Shown: piece by piece, positions 45,101 to 57,731 of the stretch
Layout of the letters: the number at the start of each line of letters is the position of its first letter
Numbering within the stretch: position 1 is the stretch's first letter
Source of the DNA: Closterium sp. NIES-65
Lineage: Eukaryota; Streptophyta; Zygnematophyceae; Desmidiales; Closteriaceae
Direction of reading: 5' to 3'
Assembly: GCA_948144175.1 (NCBI GenBank)
Contig: CANXME010002313.1
Location: 229,297 to 293,296, forward strand
DNA length: 64,000 nt
Position numbers and translations under genes: made by a program
The notes under the pieces: generated by a model
Database searches by the model: none
Told to the model about the DNA's origin: nothing
The model's input: the letters and a program-made list of their open reading frames with translations, nothing else

Positions 45101-46090
45101 TGATGGAAAGCAGGGGAATGGGGCGGGGTGATGGAAAGCGGGAGAATTGGGCGGGGTGATCGAAAGCGGGAGAATGGGGCGGGGTGATGGAAAGCGGGAG
45201 AACGGGGCGGGGTGATGGAAAGCGGGAGAACGGGGCGGGGTGATTGAAAGCGGGAGAATGGGGCGGGGTGATGGAAGGAGGGAGAATGGGGCGGGGTGAT
45301 AGAAGGTGGGAGGATGGGGTGGGGTGATGGAAAGCGGGAGAATGGGGCGGGGTGATGGAAAGCGGGAGAATGGGGCGGGGTGGTGGAAGGAGGGAGAATG
45401 GGGAGGGGTGATGGAAAGCGGGGGAATGGGGCGGGATGATGGGAAGCGGAAGAATGGGGCGGGGAGATGGAAAGCGGGAGAATGGGACGGGGTGATGGAA
45501 GGAGGGAGATTGGGGCGGGGTGATGGAAGCAAGGAGAATGGGGCGAGCTGATGGAAAGCGGAAGAATGGGGCGGGGTGATGGAAAGCGGGAGAAGGGGGC
45601 AGGTTGATGGAAAGCGGGAGAATGGGGCGGGGTGATGGAAAGCGGGAGAATGGGGCGGGCTGATGGAAAGCAGGAGAATGGGGCGAGCTGATGGAAAGCG
45701 GGAGAATGGGGCGGGGTGATGGAAGGAGGGAGAATGGGGCGGGGTGATGGAAGGAGGGAGAATGGGGCGGGATGAAGTGGGAGAAAGTGGCGGGGTGATG
45801 GAAAGCGGGAGATGGGGCTGGGGTTATGGGAAGCGGAGAATGGGGCGGGGTGATGGAAGGAGGGAGAATGGGGTGGGGTGATGGAAAGAGGGAGAATTGG
45901 GCGGGGTGATGGAAAGCGGGAGAATGGGGCGGGGTGATGGAAAGCGGGAGAACGGGGTGGGGTGATGGAAAGCGGGAGAATGGGGCGGGGTGATGGAAAG
46001 CGGGGGAATGGGGCGGGGTGATGGAAAGCGGGAGAATGGGGCGGGGTGATGGAAAGCAGGAGAATGGGGCGGAGTGATGGAAAGCGGGAG
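39172..46090 (-). repeat. Satellite C segmental tandem duplication, about 4.1-4.24-kb period
   Basis: Variant order from about 39,172 to 41,850 recurs from about 43,270 to 46,090. The offset is about 4.07-4.10 kb in the left part and 4241 bp in the right part, the change coming from an extra stretch of about 170 bp near 44.6-44.76 kb in the second copy. Shared marks: GGAAGGAGAGAGAAGGGGGC (39581 and about 43650), GGCAGAGTGATGG with GGGACAATGG, and GGAAGCAAGGAGAATGG (41282 and 45523). Confidence 0.8.
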
Positions 46091-49000
46091 AATGGGGCGA
46101 GGTGATGGAAGGAGGGAGAATGGGGCGGGGTGATAGAAGGTGGGAGGATGGGGTGGGGTGATGGAAAGCGGGAGAATGGGGCGGGATGATGGAAAGCGGG
46201 AGAATGGGGCGGGGTGGTGGAAAGCAGGAGAATGGGGCGGGGTGAGGGAAAGCAGGAGAATGGGGCGGGGTGATGGAAAACGGGAAAATGGGGCGGGGTG
46301 ATGGAAAGCGGGAGAATGGGGCAGGGTGATGGAAGGAAGGAGAATGGGGCGGGGTGATGGAAAGCGGGAGAATGGGGCGGGGTGATGGAAAGAGGGAGAA
46401 TGGGGCGGGCTGATGGAAAGAGGGAGAATGGGGCGGGGTTATGGAAAGCGGAAGAATGGGGCGGGGTGATGGAAAGTGGGAGAATGAGGCGTGGTGATGG
46501 AAAGCAGGAGAATGGGGCGGGATGATGGAAGGAGGGAGAATGGGGTGGGGTGATGGAAGGAGGGAGAATGGGGCGGGTGATGGAAGGAGGGAGAATGGGG
46601 CGGGGTGATGGAAAGTGGGAGAATATGGCGGGGTGATGGAAAGCGGGAGAATGGGGCGGGGTGATGGAAAGCGGGAGAATGGGGCGGGATGATGGAAAGT
46701 GGGAGAATGGGGCGGGGTGATGGAGCGGGAGAATGGGGCGGGGTGTTGGAAAGCGGGAGAATGGGGCGGGTTGATGGAAAGAGGGAGAATAGGGCGGGGT
46801 GATGGAAAGAGGGAGAATGGGGCGGGGTGATGAAAAGAGGGAGAATGGGTCGGGGTGATGGAAAGCGGGAGAATGGGGCAGGGTGATGGAAAGCGGGAGA
46901 ATGTGGTGGGCTGATGGAAAGCGGGAGAATGGGGTGGGGTGATGGAAAGCAGGAAAATGGGGCGGGGTGATGGAAAGCGGGAGAATGGGGCGGGGAGATG
47001 GAAAGCGGGAGAATGGGAAAGGGTGATGGAAAGCGGGAGAATGGGGCGGGGTGATGGAAAGCAGGAGGATGGGGCGGGGTGATGGAAGGAGGGAGAACGG
47101 GGCGGGGTGATGGAAAGAGGGAGAACAGGGCGGGGTGATGGATAGAGGGAGAATGGGGCGGTGTGATGGAAAGCGGGAGAATGGGGCGGGGTGATGGAAA
47201 GAGGGATAATGAGGCGCGGTGATGGAAAGCGGGAGAATGTGGCGGGGTGATGGAAAGAGGGAGAATGGGGAGGGGTGATGGAAAAAGGGAGAATTGGGCG
47301 GGGTGATGGAAAGAGGGAGAATGGGGCGGGGTGATGGAAAACGGGAGAATTGGGCGGGGTGATGGAAAGCAGAAGAATGGGGCTGGGTGATGGAAAGCGG
47401 GAGAATGGGGCAGGGTGATGGAAAGAGGGAGAATAGGGCGGGGTGATGGAAAGCGGGAGAATGGGGCGGGGTGAAGGAAAGCGGGAGAATGGGGCGGGGT
47501 CATGGAAAGCGGGAGAATGGGGCGGGGTGACGGAAAGCGGGAGAATGGGGCGGGGTGATGGAACGCGGGAGAAAGGGGTGGGGTGATGGAAAGCGGGAGA
47601 GTGGGGCGGGGTGATGGAAAGGGGGAGAATGGCGCGGGGTGATGGAAAGCGGGAGAATGGGGCGGGGTGATGGAAAGAGGGAGAATGGGGAGGGGTGATG
47701 GAAAGAGGGAGAATTGAGCGGGTTGATGGAAAGCGGGAGAATGGAGCGGGGTGATGGAAAGCGGGAGAATGGGGCGGGGTGATGGAAAGCGGGAGAATGG
47801 GGCGGGGTGATGAAAAGAGAGAAAATAGGGCGAGGTGATGGAAAGCGGGAGAATGGGGTGGTGTGATGGAAAGCGGGAGAATGGGGTGGGGTGATGGAAA
47901 GAGGGAGAATGGGGCGGGGTGATGGAAAGCGGGAGAATGGGGCGGGGTGATGGAAAGAGGGAGAATGGGGCGGGGTGATGGAAGGCGGGAGAATGGGGCG
48001 GGGTGATGCAAATCGGGAGAATGGGGTGGGGTGATGGAAAGCGGGAGAATGGGGCGGGGTGATGGAAAGAGGGAGAATGGGGCGGGGTGATGGAAAGCGG
48101 GAGAATGGGGCTGGTGATGGAAAGCGGGAGAATGGGGCGGGTTGATGGAAAGAGGGAGAATGGGGCGGGGTGATGGAAAGCGAGAGAATGGGGCGGGGTG
48201 ATGGAAAGAGGGAGAATGGGCCGGGGTGATGGAAAGCGGGAGAATGGGGCGGTTTGATGGAAAGAGGGAGAATGGGGAGGGGTGATGGAAAGAGGGAGAA
48301 TTGGGCGGGGTGATGGAAATCGGGAGAATGGAGCGGGGTGATGTAAAGCGGGCGGGGTGATGGAAAGCGGGAGAATGGGGCGGGGTGATAGAAAGAGGGA
48401 GAATGGGGCGGGGTGATGGACAGCGGGAGAATGGGGCGGGGTGATGGAAAGAGGGAGAATGGGGCGAGGTGATGGAAGGCGGGAGAATGGGGCGGGGTGA
48501 TGCAAATCGATAGAATGGGATGGGGTGATGGAAAGCGGGAGAATGGGGCGGGGTGATGGAAAGCGGGAGAATGGGGCGGGGTGATGGAAGGCGGGAGAAT
48601 GGGGCGGGGTGATGGATAGAGGGAGAATGGGGCGGGATGATGGAAAGCGGGAGAATGGGGCGGGTGATGGAAAGCGGGAGAATGGGGCGGGGTGATGGAA
48701 AGAGGGAGAATGGGGAGGGGTGATGGAAAGAGGGAGAATGGTGCGGGGTGATGGAAAGCGGGAGAATGGGGCGGGTTGATGGAAAGAGGGAGAATGGGGA
48801 GGGGTGATGGAAAGAGGGAGAATTGGGCGGGGTGATGGAAAGCGGGAGAATGGAGCGGGGTGATGGAAAGCGGGAGAATGGGGCGGGGTGATGGAAAGCG
48901 GGAGAATGGGGCGGGGTGATAGAAAGAGGGAGAATGGGGCGGGGTGATGGAAAGCGGGAAAATGGGGCGGGGTGATGGAAAGAGGGAGAATGGGGCGGGG

Positions 49001-52000
49001 TGATGGAAAGAGGGAGAATGGGGCGGGGTGATGGAAAGCGGGAGAATGGGGCGGGGTGATGGAAAGAGGGAGAATGGAGAGGGGTGATAGAAAGAGGGAG
49101 AATTGGGCGGGGTGATGGAAAGCGGGAGAATGGAGCGGGGTGATGGAAAGCGGGAGAATGGGGCGGGGTGATGGAAAGCGGGAGAATGGGGCGGGGTGAT
49201 GGAAAGAGGGAAAATGGTGCGTGGTGATGGAAAGCAGGAGAATCGGGCGGGGTGATGGAAAGCGGGAGAATGGAGCGGGGTGGTGGAAAGCGGGAGAATG
49301 GGGCGGGGTGATGGAAAGAAGGAGAATGAGGAGGGGTGATGGAAAGAGGGAGAATTGGGCGGGGTGATGGAAAGCAGGGGAATGGAGCGGGGTGATGGAA
49401 AGAGGGGGAATGGGGCGGGGTGATGGAAAGCGGGAGAATGGGGCAGGGTGATGGAAAGAGGGAGAATGGGGCGGGGTGATGGAAAGCGAAAGAATGGGGC
49501 GGGGTGATGGAAAGAGGGAGAATGGGGCGGGGTGGTGGAAAGAGGGAGAATGGGGCGTGGTGATGGAAAGCGGGAGAATGGGGCGGGGTGATGGAAAGAG
49601 GGAGAATGGGGAGGGGTGATGGAAAGAGGGAGAATTGGGCGGGGTGATGGAAAGCGGGAGAATGGAGCGGGGTGATGGAATGAGGGAAAATGGGGCGGGG
49701 TGAAGGAAGGCGGGAGAATGGGGCGGGGTGATGGAAAGGGGGAGAATTGGGCAGGGTGATGGAAAGGTGGAGAATGGGGCGGGGTGATGGAAGGCGGGAG
49801 AATGGGGCGGGGTGATGGAAAGAGGGAGAATGGGGCGGGGTGATAGAAAGCAGGAGAATGGGGCGGGGTGATGGAAAGAGGGAGCATGGGAAGGGGTGAT
49901 GGAAAGAGTGAGAATGGGGTGGGGTGATGGAAAGCGGGAGAATGGGGCTGGGTGTTGGAAAGCGGGAGAATGGGGCGGGGTGATGGAAATCGGGAGAATG
50001 GGGCGGGGTGATGGAAAGCGGAGAATGGGGCGGGGTGATGGAAAGCGGGAGAATAAGGCTGGGTGATGGAAAGCGAGAGAATGGGGCGGGGTGATGGAAA
50101 ACGGGAGAATGGGATGGGGTGATGGAAAGTGGGAGAATTGGGCGGGGTGATGGATAGAGGGAGAATGGGGCGGGGTGATGGAAAGCGGGAGAATGGGGCA
50201 GGGTGATGGAAAGAGGAAGAATGGGGTGGGGTGATGGAAAGCGTGAGAATGGGGCGGGGTGATGGAAAGATTGAGAATGGGGCGGGTTGATGGAAGGCGG
50301 GAGAATGGGGCGGGGTGATGGAAAGCGGGAGAATTGGGCGGGGTTATGGAAAGCGGGAGAATGGGGCGGGGTGATGAAAGGCGGGAGAATGGGGCGGGAT
50401 GATGGAAAGAGGGAGAATGGAGAGGGGTGATAGAAAGAGGGAGAATTGGGCGGGGCGATGTCAAGCGGGAGAATGGAGCGGGGTGATCGAAAGCGAGAGA
50501 ATGGGGCGGGGTGATGGAAAGTGGGAGAATGGGGCGGGGTGACGGAAAGAGGGAAAATGGGGCGTGGTGATGGAAAGCGGGAGAATTGGGCAGGGTGATG
50601 GAAAGCGGGAGAATGGGGCGGGGTGGTGGAAAGCGGGAGAATGGGGCGGGGTGATGGAAAGAGGAAGAATGAGGAGGGGTGATGGAAAGAGGGAGAATTG
50701 GGCGGGATGATTGAAAGTGGGAGAATGGAGCGGGGTGATGGAAAGAGGGAGAATGGGGCGGGGTGATGGAAAGCGGGAGAATGGGGCGGGGTGATGGAAA
50801 GAGGGCGAATGGGGCGGGGTGATGGAAAGCAGGAGAATGGGGCGGGGTGATGGAAAAAGGGAGAATGGGGCGGGGTGATTAAAAGAGGGAGAATGGGGCG
50901 GGGTGATGGAAAGCGGGAGAATGGGGCGGGGTGTTGGAAAGAGGGAGAATGGGGAGGGGAGATGGAAAGAGGGAGAATTGGGCGGGGTGATGGAAAGCCG
51001 GAGAATGGAGCGGGGTGATGGAACGAGGGAAAACGGGGCGGGGTGATGAAATGCGGGAGAATGGGGCGGGGTGATGGAAAGAGGGAGGATGGGGCTGGGT
51101 GATGGAAAGCGGGAGAATGGGGCGGGGTGATGGAAAGCGGGAGAATGGGGCGGGGTGATGGAAATCGGGAAAATGGGGCGGGGTGATGGAAAGCGGGAGA
51201 ATGGGGCGGGGTGATGGAAAGAGGGAGAATGGGGCGGGGTGATGGAAGGCGGGAGAATGGGGCGGGGTGATGGAAAGGGGGAGAATTGGGCAGGGTGATG
51301 GAAAGATGGAGAATGGGGCGGGGTGATGGAAGGCGGGAGAATGGGGCGGGGTGATGGAAAGAGGGAGAATGGGGCGGGGTGATAGAAAGCGGGAGAATGG
51401 GGCAGGGTGATGGAAAGAGGGAGAATGGGGCGGGGTGATGGAAAGAGGGAGAATGGGGCGGGGTGATGGAAATCGGGAGAATGGGGCATGGTGATGGAAA
51501 GAGGGAGAATGGGGAGGGGTGATGGAAAGAGGGAGAATTGGGCGGGGTGATGGAAAGCGGGAGAATGGGGCGGGGTGATGGAAAGCGGGAGAATGGGGCG
51601 GGGTGATGGAAAGCGGGAGAATGGGGCGGGGTGATGGAAAGCGGGAGAACGGGGCGGGGTGATGGAAAGAGGGAGAATGGGGCGGGGTGATGGAAAGCGG
51701 GAGAATGGGGCGGGGTGATGGAAAGTGGGAGAATGGGGCGGGGTGATGGAAAGCGGGAGAATGGGGCGGGGTGATGGAAAGCGGGAGAACGGGGCGGGGT
51801 GATGGAAAGAGGGAGAAAGGGGGGGGGTGATGGAAAGCGGGAGAATGGGGCGGGGTGATGGAAAGAGGGAGAATGGGGCGGGGTGATGGAAAGCGGGAGA
51901 ATGGGTCGGGGTGATGGAAAGAGGGAGAATGGGGCGGGGTGATGGAAAGAGGGAGAATGGGGCAAGATGACGGAAATCGGGAGAATGGGGCGGGGTGATG

Positions 52001-55000
52001 GAAAGAGGGAGAATGGGGCGAGGTGACGGAAATCGGGAGAATGGGGCGGGGTGATGGAAAGAGGGAGAATGGGGCGGGGTGATGGAAAGAGGGAGAATGG
52101 GGGGGGGTGATGGAAAGAGGGAGAATGGGGCGGGGAGATGGACAGAGGAAGAATGGGGCGGGGTGATGGAAAGAGGGAGAATGGGGCGGGGTGACGGAAA
52201 TCGGGAGAATGGGGCGGGGTGATGGAAAGCGGGAGAATTGGGCGGGGTAATGGAAAGCGAGAGGAATGGGGCGGGGTGATGAAAGGCGGGAGAATGGGGC
52301 GGGGTGATGGAAAGAGGGAGAATGGGGCGGGGTGATGGAAAGAGGGAGAATGGGGCAGGGTGACGGAAATCGGGAGAATGGGGCGGGGTGATTGAAAGAG
52401 GGAGAATGGGGCGGGGTGATGGAAAGCGGGAGAATGGGGCGGAGTGATGGAAAGCGGGAGAATGGGGCGGGGTGATGGAAAGAGGGAGAATGGGGCGGGG
52501 TGATGGAAAGCGGGAGAATGGGGCGGGGTGATGGAAAGCGGGAGAATGGGGCGGGGTGATGGAAAGCGGGAGAATGGGGCGGGGTGATGGAAAGAGGGAG
52601 AATGGGGCGGGGCGATGGAAAGCGGGAGAATGGGTCGGGATGATGGAAAGAGGGAGAATGAGGCGGGGTGATGGAAAGAGGGAGAATGGGGCAGGATGAC
52701 GGAAATCGGGAGAATGGGGCGGGGTGATGGAAAGAGGGAGAATGGGGCGGGGTGAAGGACATCGGGAGAATGGGGCGGGGTGATGGAAAGAGGGAGAATG
52801 GGGCGGGGAGATGGAAAGAGGAAGAATGGGGCGGGGTGATGGAAAGCGGGCGAATGGGGCGGGGTGATGGAAAGAGGGAGAATGGGACGGGGTGATGGAA
52901 AGCGGGAGAATGGGGCGGGGTGATGGAAAGCGGGAGAATGGGGCGGGGTGATGGAAAGAGGGAGAATGGGGCCGGGTGATGGAAAGAGGGAGAATGGGGC
53001 GGGGTGATGGAAAGCGGGAGAATGGGGCGGGGTGATGGAAAGAGGGAGAATGGGGCGGGGTGATGGAAAGCGGGAGAATGGGTCGGGGTGATGGAAAGAG
53101 GGAGAATGGGGCGGGGTGATGGAAAGAGGGAGAATGGGGCAGGATGACAGAAATCGTGAGAATGGGGCGGGGTGATCGAAAGAGGGAGTATGGGGCGAGG
53201 TGACGGAAATCGGGAGAATGGGGCGGGGTGATGGAAAGAGGGAGAATGGGGCGGGGTGATGGAAAGATGGAGAATGGGGCGGGGTGATGGAAAGAGGGAG
53301 AATGGGGCGGGGTGATGGAAAAAGGAAGAATGGGGCGGGGTGATGGAAAGAGGGAGAATGGGGCGGGGTGACGGAAATCGGGAGAATGGGGCGGGGTGAT
53401 GGAAAGAGGGAGAATGGGGCGGGGTGACGGAAATCGGGAGAATGGGGCGGGGTGATGGAAAGAGGAAGAATGGGGCGGGGAGATGGAAAGAGGAAGAATG
53501 GGGCGGGGTGATGGAAAGCGGGCGAACGGGGCGGGGTGATGGAAAGAGGGAGAATGGGACGGGATGATGGAAAGTGAGAGAATGGGGTGGGGTGATGGAA
53601 AGCGGGAGAATGGGGCGGGGTGATGGAAAGAGGGAGAATGGGGCCGGGTGATGGAAAGAGGGAGAATGGGGCGGGGTGATGGAAAGCGGGAGAATGGGGC
53701 GGGGTGATGGAAAGCGGGAGAATGGGGCGGGGTGATGGAAAGCGAGAGAATGGGGCCGGGTGATGGAAAGAGGGAGAATGGGGATGGGTGATGGAAAGAG
53801 GGAGAATTGGGCGGGGTGATGGAAAGCGGGAGAATGGAGCGGGGTGATGGAAAGAGTGAAAATGGGGCAGGGTGACGGAAAGGGGGAGAATGGGGCGGGG
53901 TGATGGAAAAAGGGAGAATGAGGCGGGGTGATGGAAAGCGGGAGAATGGGGCGGGGTGATGGAAAGCGGGAGAATGGGGCGGGGTGATGGAAAGCGGGAG
54001 AATGGAGCGGGGTGATGGAAAGCGGGAGAATGGGGCGGGGTGATGGAAAGCGGGAGAATGGGGCGGGGTGATGGAAAGCGGGAGAATGGGGCGGGGTTAT
54101 GGAAATCGGGAAAAAGGGGCGGGGTGATGGAAAGCGAGAGAATGGGGCGGGGTGATGGAAAGAGGGAGAATGGGGCGGGGTGATGGATGGCGGGAGAATG
54201 GGGCGGGGTGATGGAAAGTGGGAGAATGTGGCGGGATGATGGAAAGCGGGAGATGGGGCTGGGGTTATGGGAAGCGGAGAATTGGGCGGGGTGATGGAAG
54301 GAGGGAGAATGGGGCGGGGTGATGGAAAGAGGGAGAATGGGGCGGGGTGATGGAAAGCAGGAGAATGGGGCGGGCTGATGGAAAGCGGGAGAATTGGGCG
54401 GGGTGATGGAAAGCGTGAGAACGGGGCGGGGTGATGGAAAGCGGGAGAATGGGGCGGGGTGATGGAAAGCAGGGGAATGGGGCGGGGTGATGGAAAGCGG
54501 GAGAATTGGGCGGGGTGATGGAAAGCGGGAGAATGGGGCGGGGTGATGGAAAGCGGGAGAATCGGGCGGGGTGATGGAAAGCGGGAGAACGGGGCGGGGT
54601 GATGGAAAGCGGGAGAATGGGGCGAGGTGATGGAAAGCGGGAGAATGGGGCGGGGTGATGGAAGGAGGGATAATGGGGCGGGGTGATGGAAAGCGGGAGA
54701 ATAGGGCGGGGTGATGGAAAGTGGGAGAATAGGGCGGGGTGATGGAAAGCGGGAGAATGGAGCGGGGTGATGGAAAGAGGGAGAATGGGACGGGGTGATG
54801 GAAAGCGGGAGAATGGGGCGGGGTGATGAAAAGCAGGAGAATGGGGCGGGGAGATAGAAAGCGGGAGAATGGGGCGGGGTGATGGAAGGAGGGAGAATGG
54901 GGCGGGGTGATGGAAGGAGGGAGAATGGGGCAGGGTGATGGAAAGTGGGAGAATGTGGCGGGGTGATGGAAAGCGGGAGATGGGGCTGGGGTTATGGGAA

Positions 55001-55990
55001 GCGGAGAATTGGGCGTGGTGATGGAAGGAGGGAGAATGGGGCGGGGTGATGGAAAGAGGGAGAATGGGGCGGGGTGATGGAAAGCAGGAGAATGGGGCGG
55101 GGTGATGGAAAGCGGGAGAATTGGGCGGGGTGATGGAAAGCGTGAGAACGGGGCGGGGTGATGGAAAGCGGGAGAATGGGGCGGGGTTATGGAAAGCAGG
55201 GGAATGGGGCGGGGTGATGGAAAGCGGGAGAATTGGGCGGGGTGATGGAAAGAGGGAGAATGGGGCGGGTGATGGAAAGCGGGAGGATGGGGCAGGGTGA
55301 TGGGAGGAGGGAGAATTGGGCGGGGTGATGGAAGGAGGGAGAATGGGGCGGGGTGATGGAAAGCGGGAGAATGGGGCGGGGTGATGGAAGGTGGGAGAAT
55401 GGGGCGGGGTGATGGAAAGCGGGAGAATGGGGCGAGGTGATGGAAAGCGGGAGAATGGGGCGGGGTGATGGAAAGCGGGAGAATCGGGCGGGGTGATGGA
55501 AAGCGGGAAAATGGGGCGGGGTGATGGAAAGCGGGAGAATGGGGCTGGGTGATGGAAAGCGGGAGAATGGGGCGGGGTGATGGAAAGCGGGAGAATGGGG
55601 CGGGGTGATGGAAGGAGGGAGAATGGGGCGGGGTGTTGGAAAGCGGGAGAATGGGGCGGGGTGATGGAAAGCGGGAGAATGGGGCAGAGTGATGGAAAGC
55701 GGGACAATGGGGCGTGGTGATGGAAAGCGGGAGAATGGGGCGGGGTGATGGAAAGCGGGAGAATGGGGAGGGGTGTTGCAAAGCGGGAGAATAGGGCAGG
55801 GTGATGGAAAGCGGGAGAATGGGGCGGGGAGATGGAAAGCGGGAGAATGGGGCGGGGTGATGGAAGGAGGGAGAATGGGGCGGGGTGATGGAAGGAGGGA
55901 GAATGGGGCGGGGTGATGGAAAGTGGGAGAATGTGGCGGGGTGATGGAAAGCGGGAGATGGGGCTGGGGTTATGGGAAGCGGAGAATTGG
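40660..55990 (-). repeat. Satellite C irregular marker unit (nine copies)
   Basis: A phase-breaking unit reading GGGAGATGGGGCTGGG then TTATGGGAAGCGGAGAA occurs near 40679, 41570, 42379, 43108, 44920, 45809, 54251, 54979 and 55957, mostly after a GGGAGAATGTGGCGGGG-type unit. Its odd length shifts the 28-bp register. It is absent from about 46.4 to 54.2 kb, so it separates two variant domains of the inverted block. Confidence 0.8.
46400..54200 (-). repeat. Satellite C variant domain rich in GGAAAGAGGGAG monomers
   Basis: This part of the inverted block uses mainly GGAAAGAGGGAG and GGAAATCGGGAG monomers and lacks the irregular marker unit. The flanking parts (39.2-46.1 and 54.2-56.0 kb) are rich in GGAAGGAGGGAG monomers and carry the marker. 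The change is visible within a few monomers at each side, so the inverted block is a mosaic of at least two subfamilies. Limits are approximate. Confidence 0.7.
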
Positions 55991-57604
55991 GCGGGGTGAT
56001 GGAAGGAGGGAGAATGGGGCAGGGTGATGGAAAGAGGGAGAATGGGGCAGGGTGATGGAAAGCAGGAGAATGGGGCGGGGTGATGGAAAGCGGGAGAACT
56101 GGGCGGGGTGATGGTAAGCGTGAGAATGGGGCGGGGTGATGGAAAGCGGGAGAATGGGGCGGGGTGATGGAAAGGCGGAAAATGGCGCGGGGTGATGGAA
56201 AGCGGGAGAATGGGGCGGGTTGATGGAAAGAGGGAGAATGGGGTGGGGTGATGGAAAGAGGGAGAATGGGGCGGGGTGATGGAAAGAAGGAGAATGGGGT
56301 GGGGTGATGGAAAGAGGGAGAATGGGGCGGGGTGATGGAAAGAGGGAGAATTGGGCGGGTTGATGGAAGGCAGGAGAGTTGGGCGGGGTGATGGAAAGAG
56401 GGAGAATGGGGCGGGGTGATGGAAAGCGGGAGAATGGGGCGGGGTGATGGAAAAAGGGAGGATGGGATGGGGTGATGGAAAGAGGGAGAATTGGGCGGGG
56501 TGATGGAAAGCGGGACAATGGAGCGGGATGATGGAAAGCGAGAGAATGGGGCGGGGTGATGGAAAGCGGGAGAATTGGGCGGGGTGATGGAAAGAGGGAA
56601 AATGGCGCGGGGTGATGGAAAGCGGGAGAATGGGGCGGGGTGATGGAAAAAGGGAGAATGGGGAGGGGTGATGGAAAGAGGGAGAATTGGGCGGGGTGAT
56701 GGAAAGCGGGACAATGGAGCGGGATGATGGAAAGCGAGAGAATGGGGCGGGGTGATGGAAAGCGGGAGAATGGGGCGGGGTGATGGAAAGAGGGAAAATG
56801 GCGCGGGGTGATGGAAAGCGGGAGAATGGGGCGGGGTGATGGAAAGAGGGAGAATGGGGCGGGATGATGGAAAGAGGGAGAATGGGGCGGGGTGATGGAA
56901 AGCGGGAGAATGGGGCGGGGTGATGGAAAGAGGGAGAATGGGGCGGGGTGATGGAAAGAGGGAGAATTGGGCGGGGTGATGGAAGGCGGGAGAGTGGGGC
57001 GGGGTGATGGAAAGAGGGAGAATGGGGCGGAGTGATGGAAAGCGGGAGAATGGGGCGGGGTGATGGAAGGAGGGAGAATGGGGCGGGATGATGGAAAGCG
57101 GGAGAATGGGGCGGGGTGATGGAAAGCGGGAGAATGGGGCGGGGTGATGGAAAGAGGGAAAATGGCGCGGGGTGATGGAAAGCGGGAGAATGGGGCGGGG
57201 TGATGGAAAGAGGGAGAATGGGGCGGGATGATGGAAAGAGGGAGAATGGGGCGGGGTGATGGAAAGCGGGAGAATGGGGCGGGGTGATGGAAAGAGGGAG
57301 AATGGGGCGGGGTGATGGAAAGAGGGAGAATTGGGCGGGGTGATGGAAGGCGGGAGAGTGGGGCGGGGTGATGGAAAGAGGGAGAATGGGGCGGAGTGAT
57401 GGAAAGCGGGAGAATGGGGCGGGGTGATGGAAGGAGGGAGAATGGGGCGGGATGATGGAAAGCGGGAGAATGGGGCGGGGTGATGGAAAGCGGGAGAATG
57501 GGGCGGGGTGATGGAAATCGGGAGAATGGGGCGGGGTGATGGAAAGCGGGAGAATGGGGCGGGGTGATGGAAAGCGGGAGAATGGGGCGGGGTGATGGAA
57601 GGAC

Positions 57605-57731
57605 GGAGAATGGGGCGGGGTGATAGAAAGCGGGAGAATGTGGCGGGGTGATGGAAAGCGGGAGAAGGGGGTGGGGTTATGGAAGGGTCCCGCCACATTC
57701 TCCCGCTTTCTATCACCCCGCCCCATTCTCC
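57605..57731. repeat. Satellite C inversion junction 2 (palindrome with variant-matched arms)
   Basis: Arms 57605-57647 and 57689-57731 are perfect reverse complements (43 bp) around a 41-bp spacer. The arms share two rare changes, TGATAGAAAGC (usually TGATGGAAAGC) and AATGTGGCGGG (usually AATGGGGCGGG), so the match is more than that of any two opposed monomers. Further out, both sides show a GGAAGGA/CGGAG-type unit, then GGAAATCGGG, then GGGATGATGG and GGAAGGAGGG, with a one-monomer shift. Confidence 0.88.

Larger units (their letters stand above)
39153..57688 (-). repeat. Satellite C block 2, inverted (G-rich strand on plus)
   Basis: About 18.5 kb of the 28-bp unit in reverse orientation: GGGGCGGGG, TGATGGAAAGC, GGGAGAAT on the plus strand. 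Each unit carries three or four G-runs (GGGG, GGGG, GGG), so the plus strand has G-quadruplex potential throughout. Minus-strand frames stay open for up to 4260 codons because the unit has no stops. Internal variant domains and a duplication are listed separately. No gene is seen in this stretch. Confidence 0.96.

Noticed and set aside
44934-57716. A 4260-codon reverse-strand open frame and several others of 340-1341 codons in satellite C
   Set aside because: All follow the 28-residue period expected of a stop-free 28-bp unit read in rotating frames. Overlapping frames are equally open, there is no domain, and variation does not favour silent positions.
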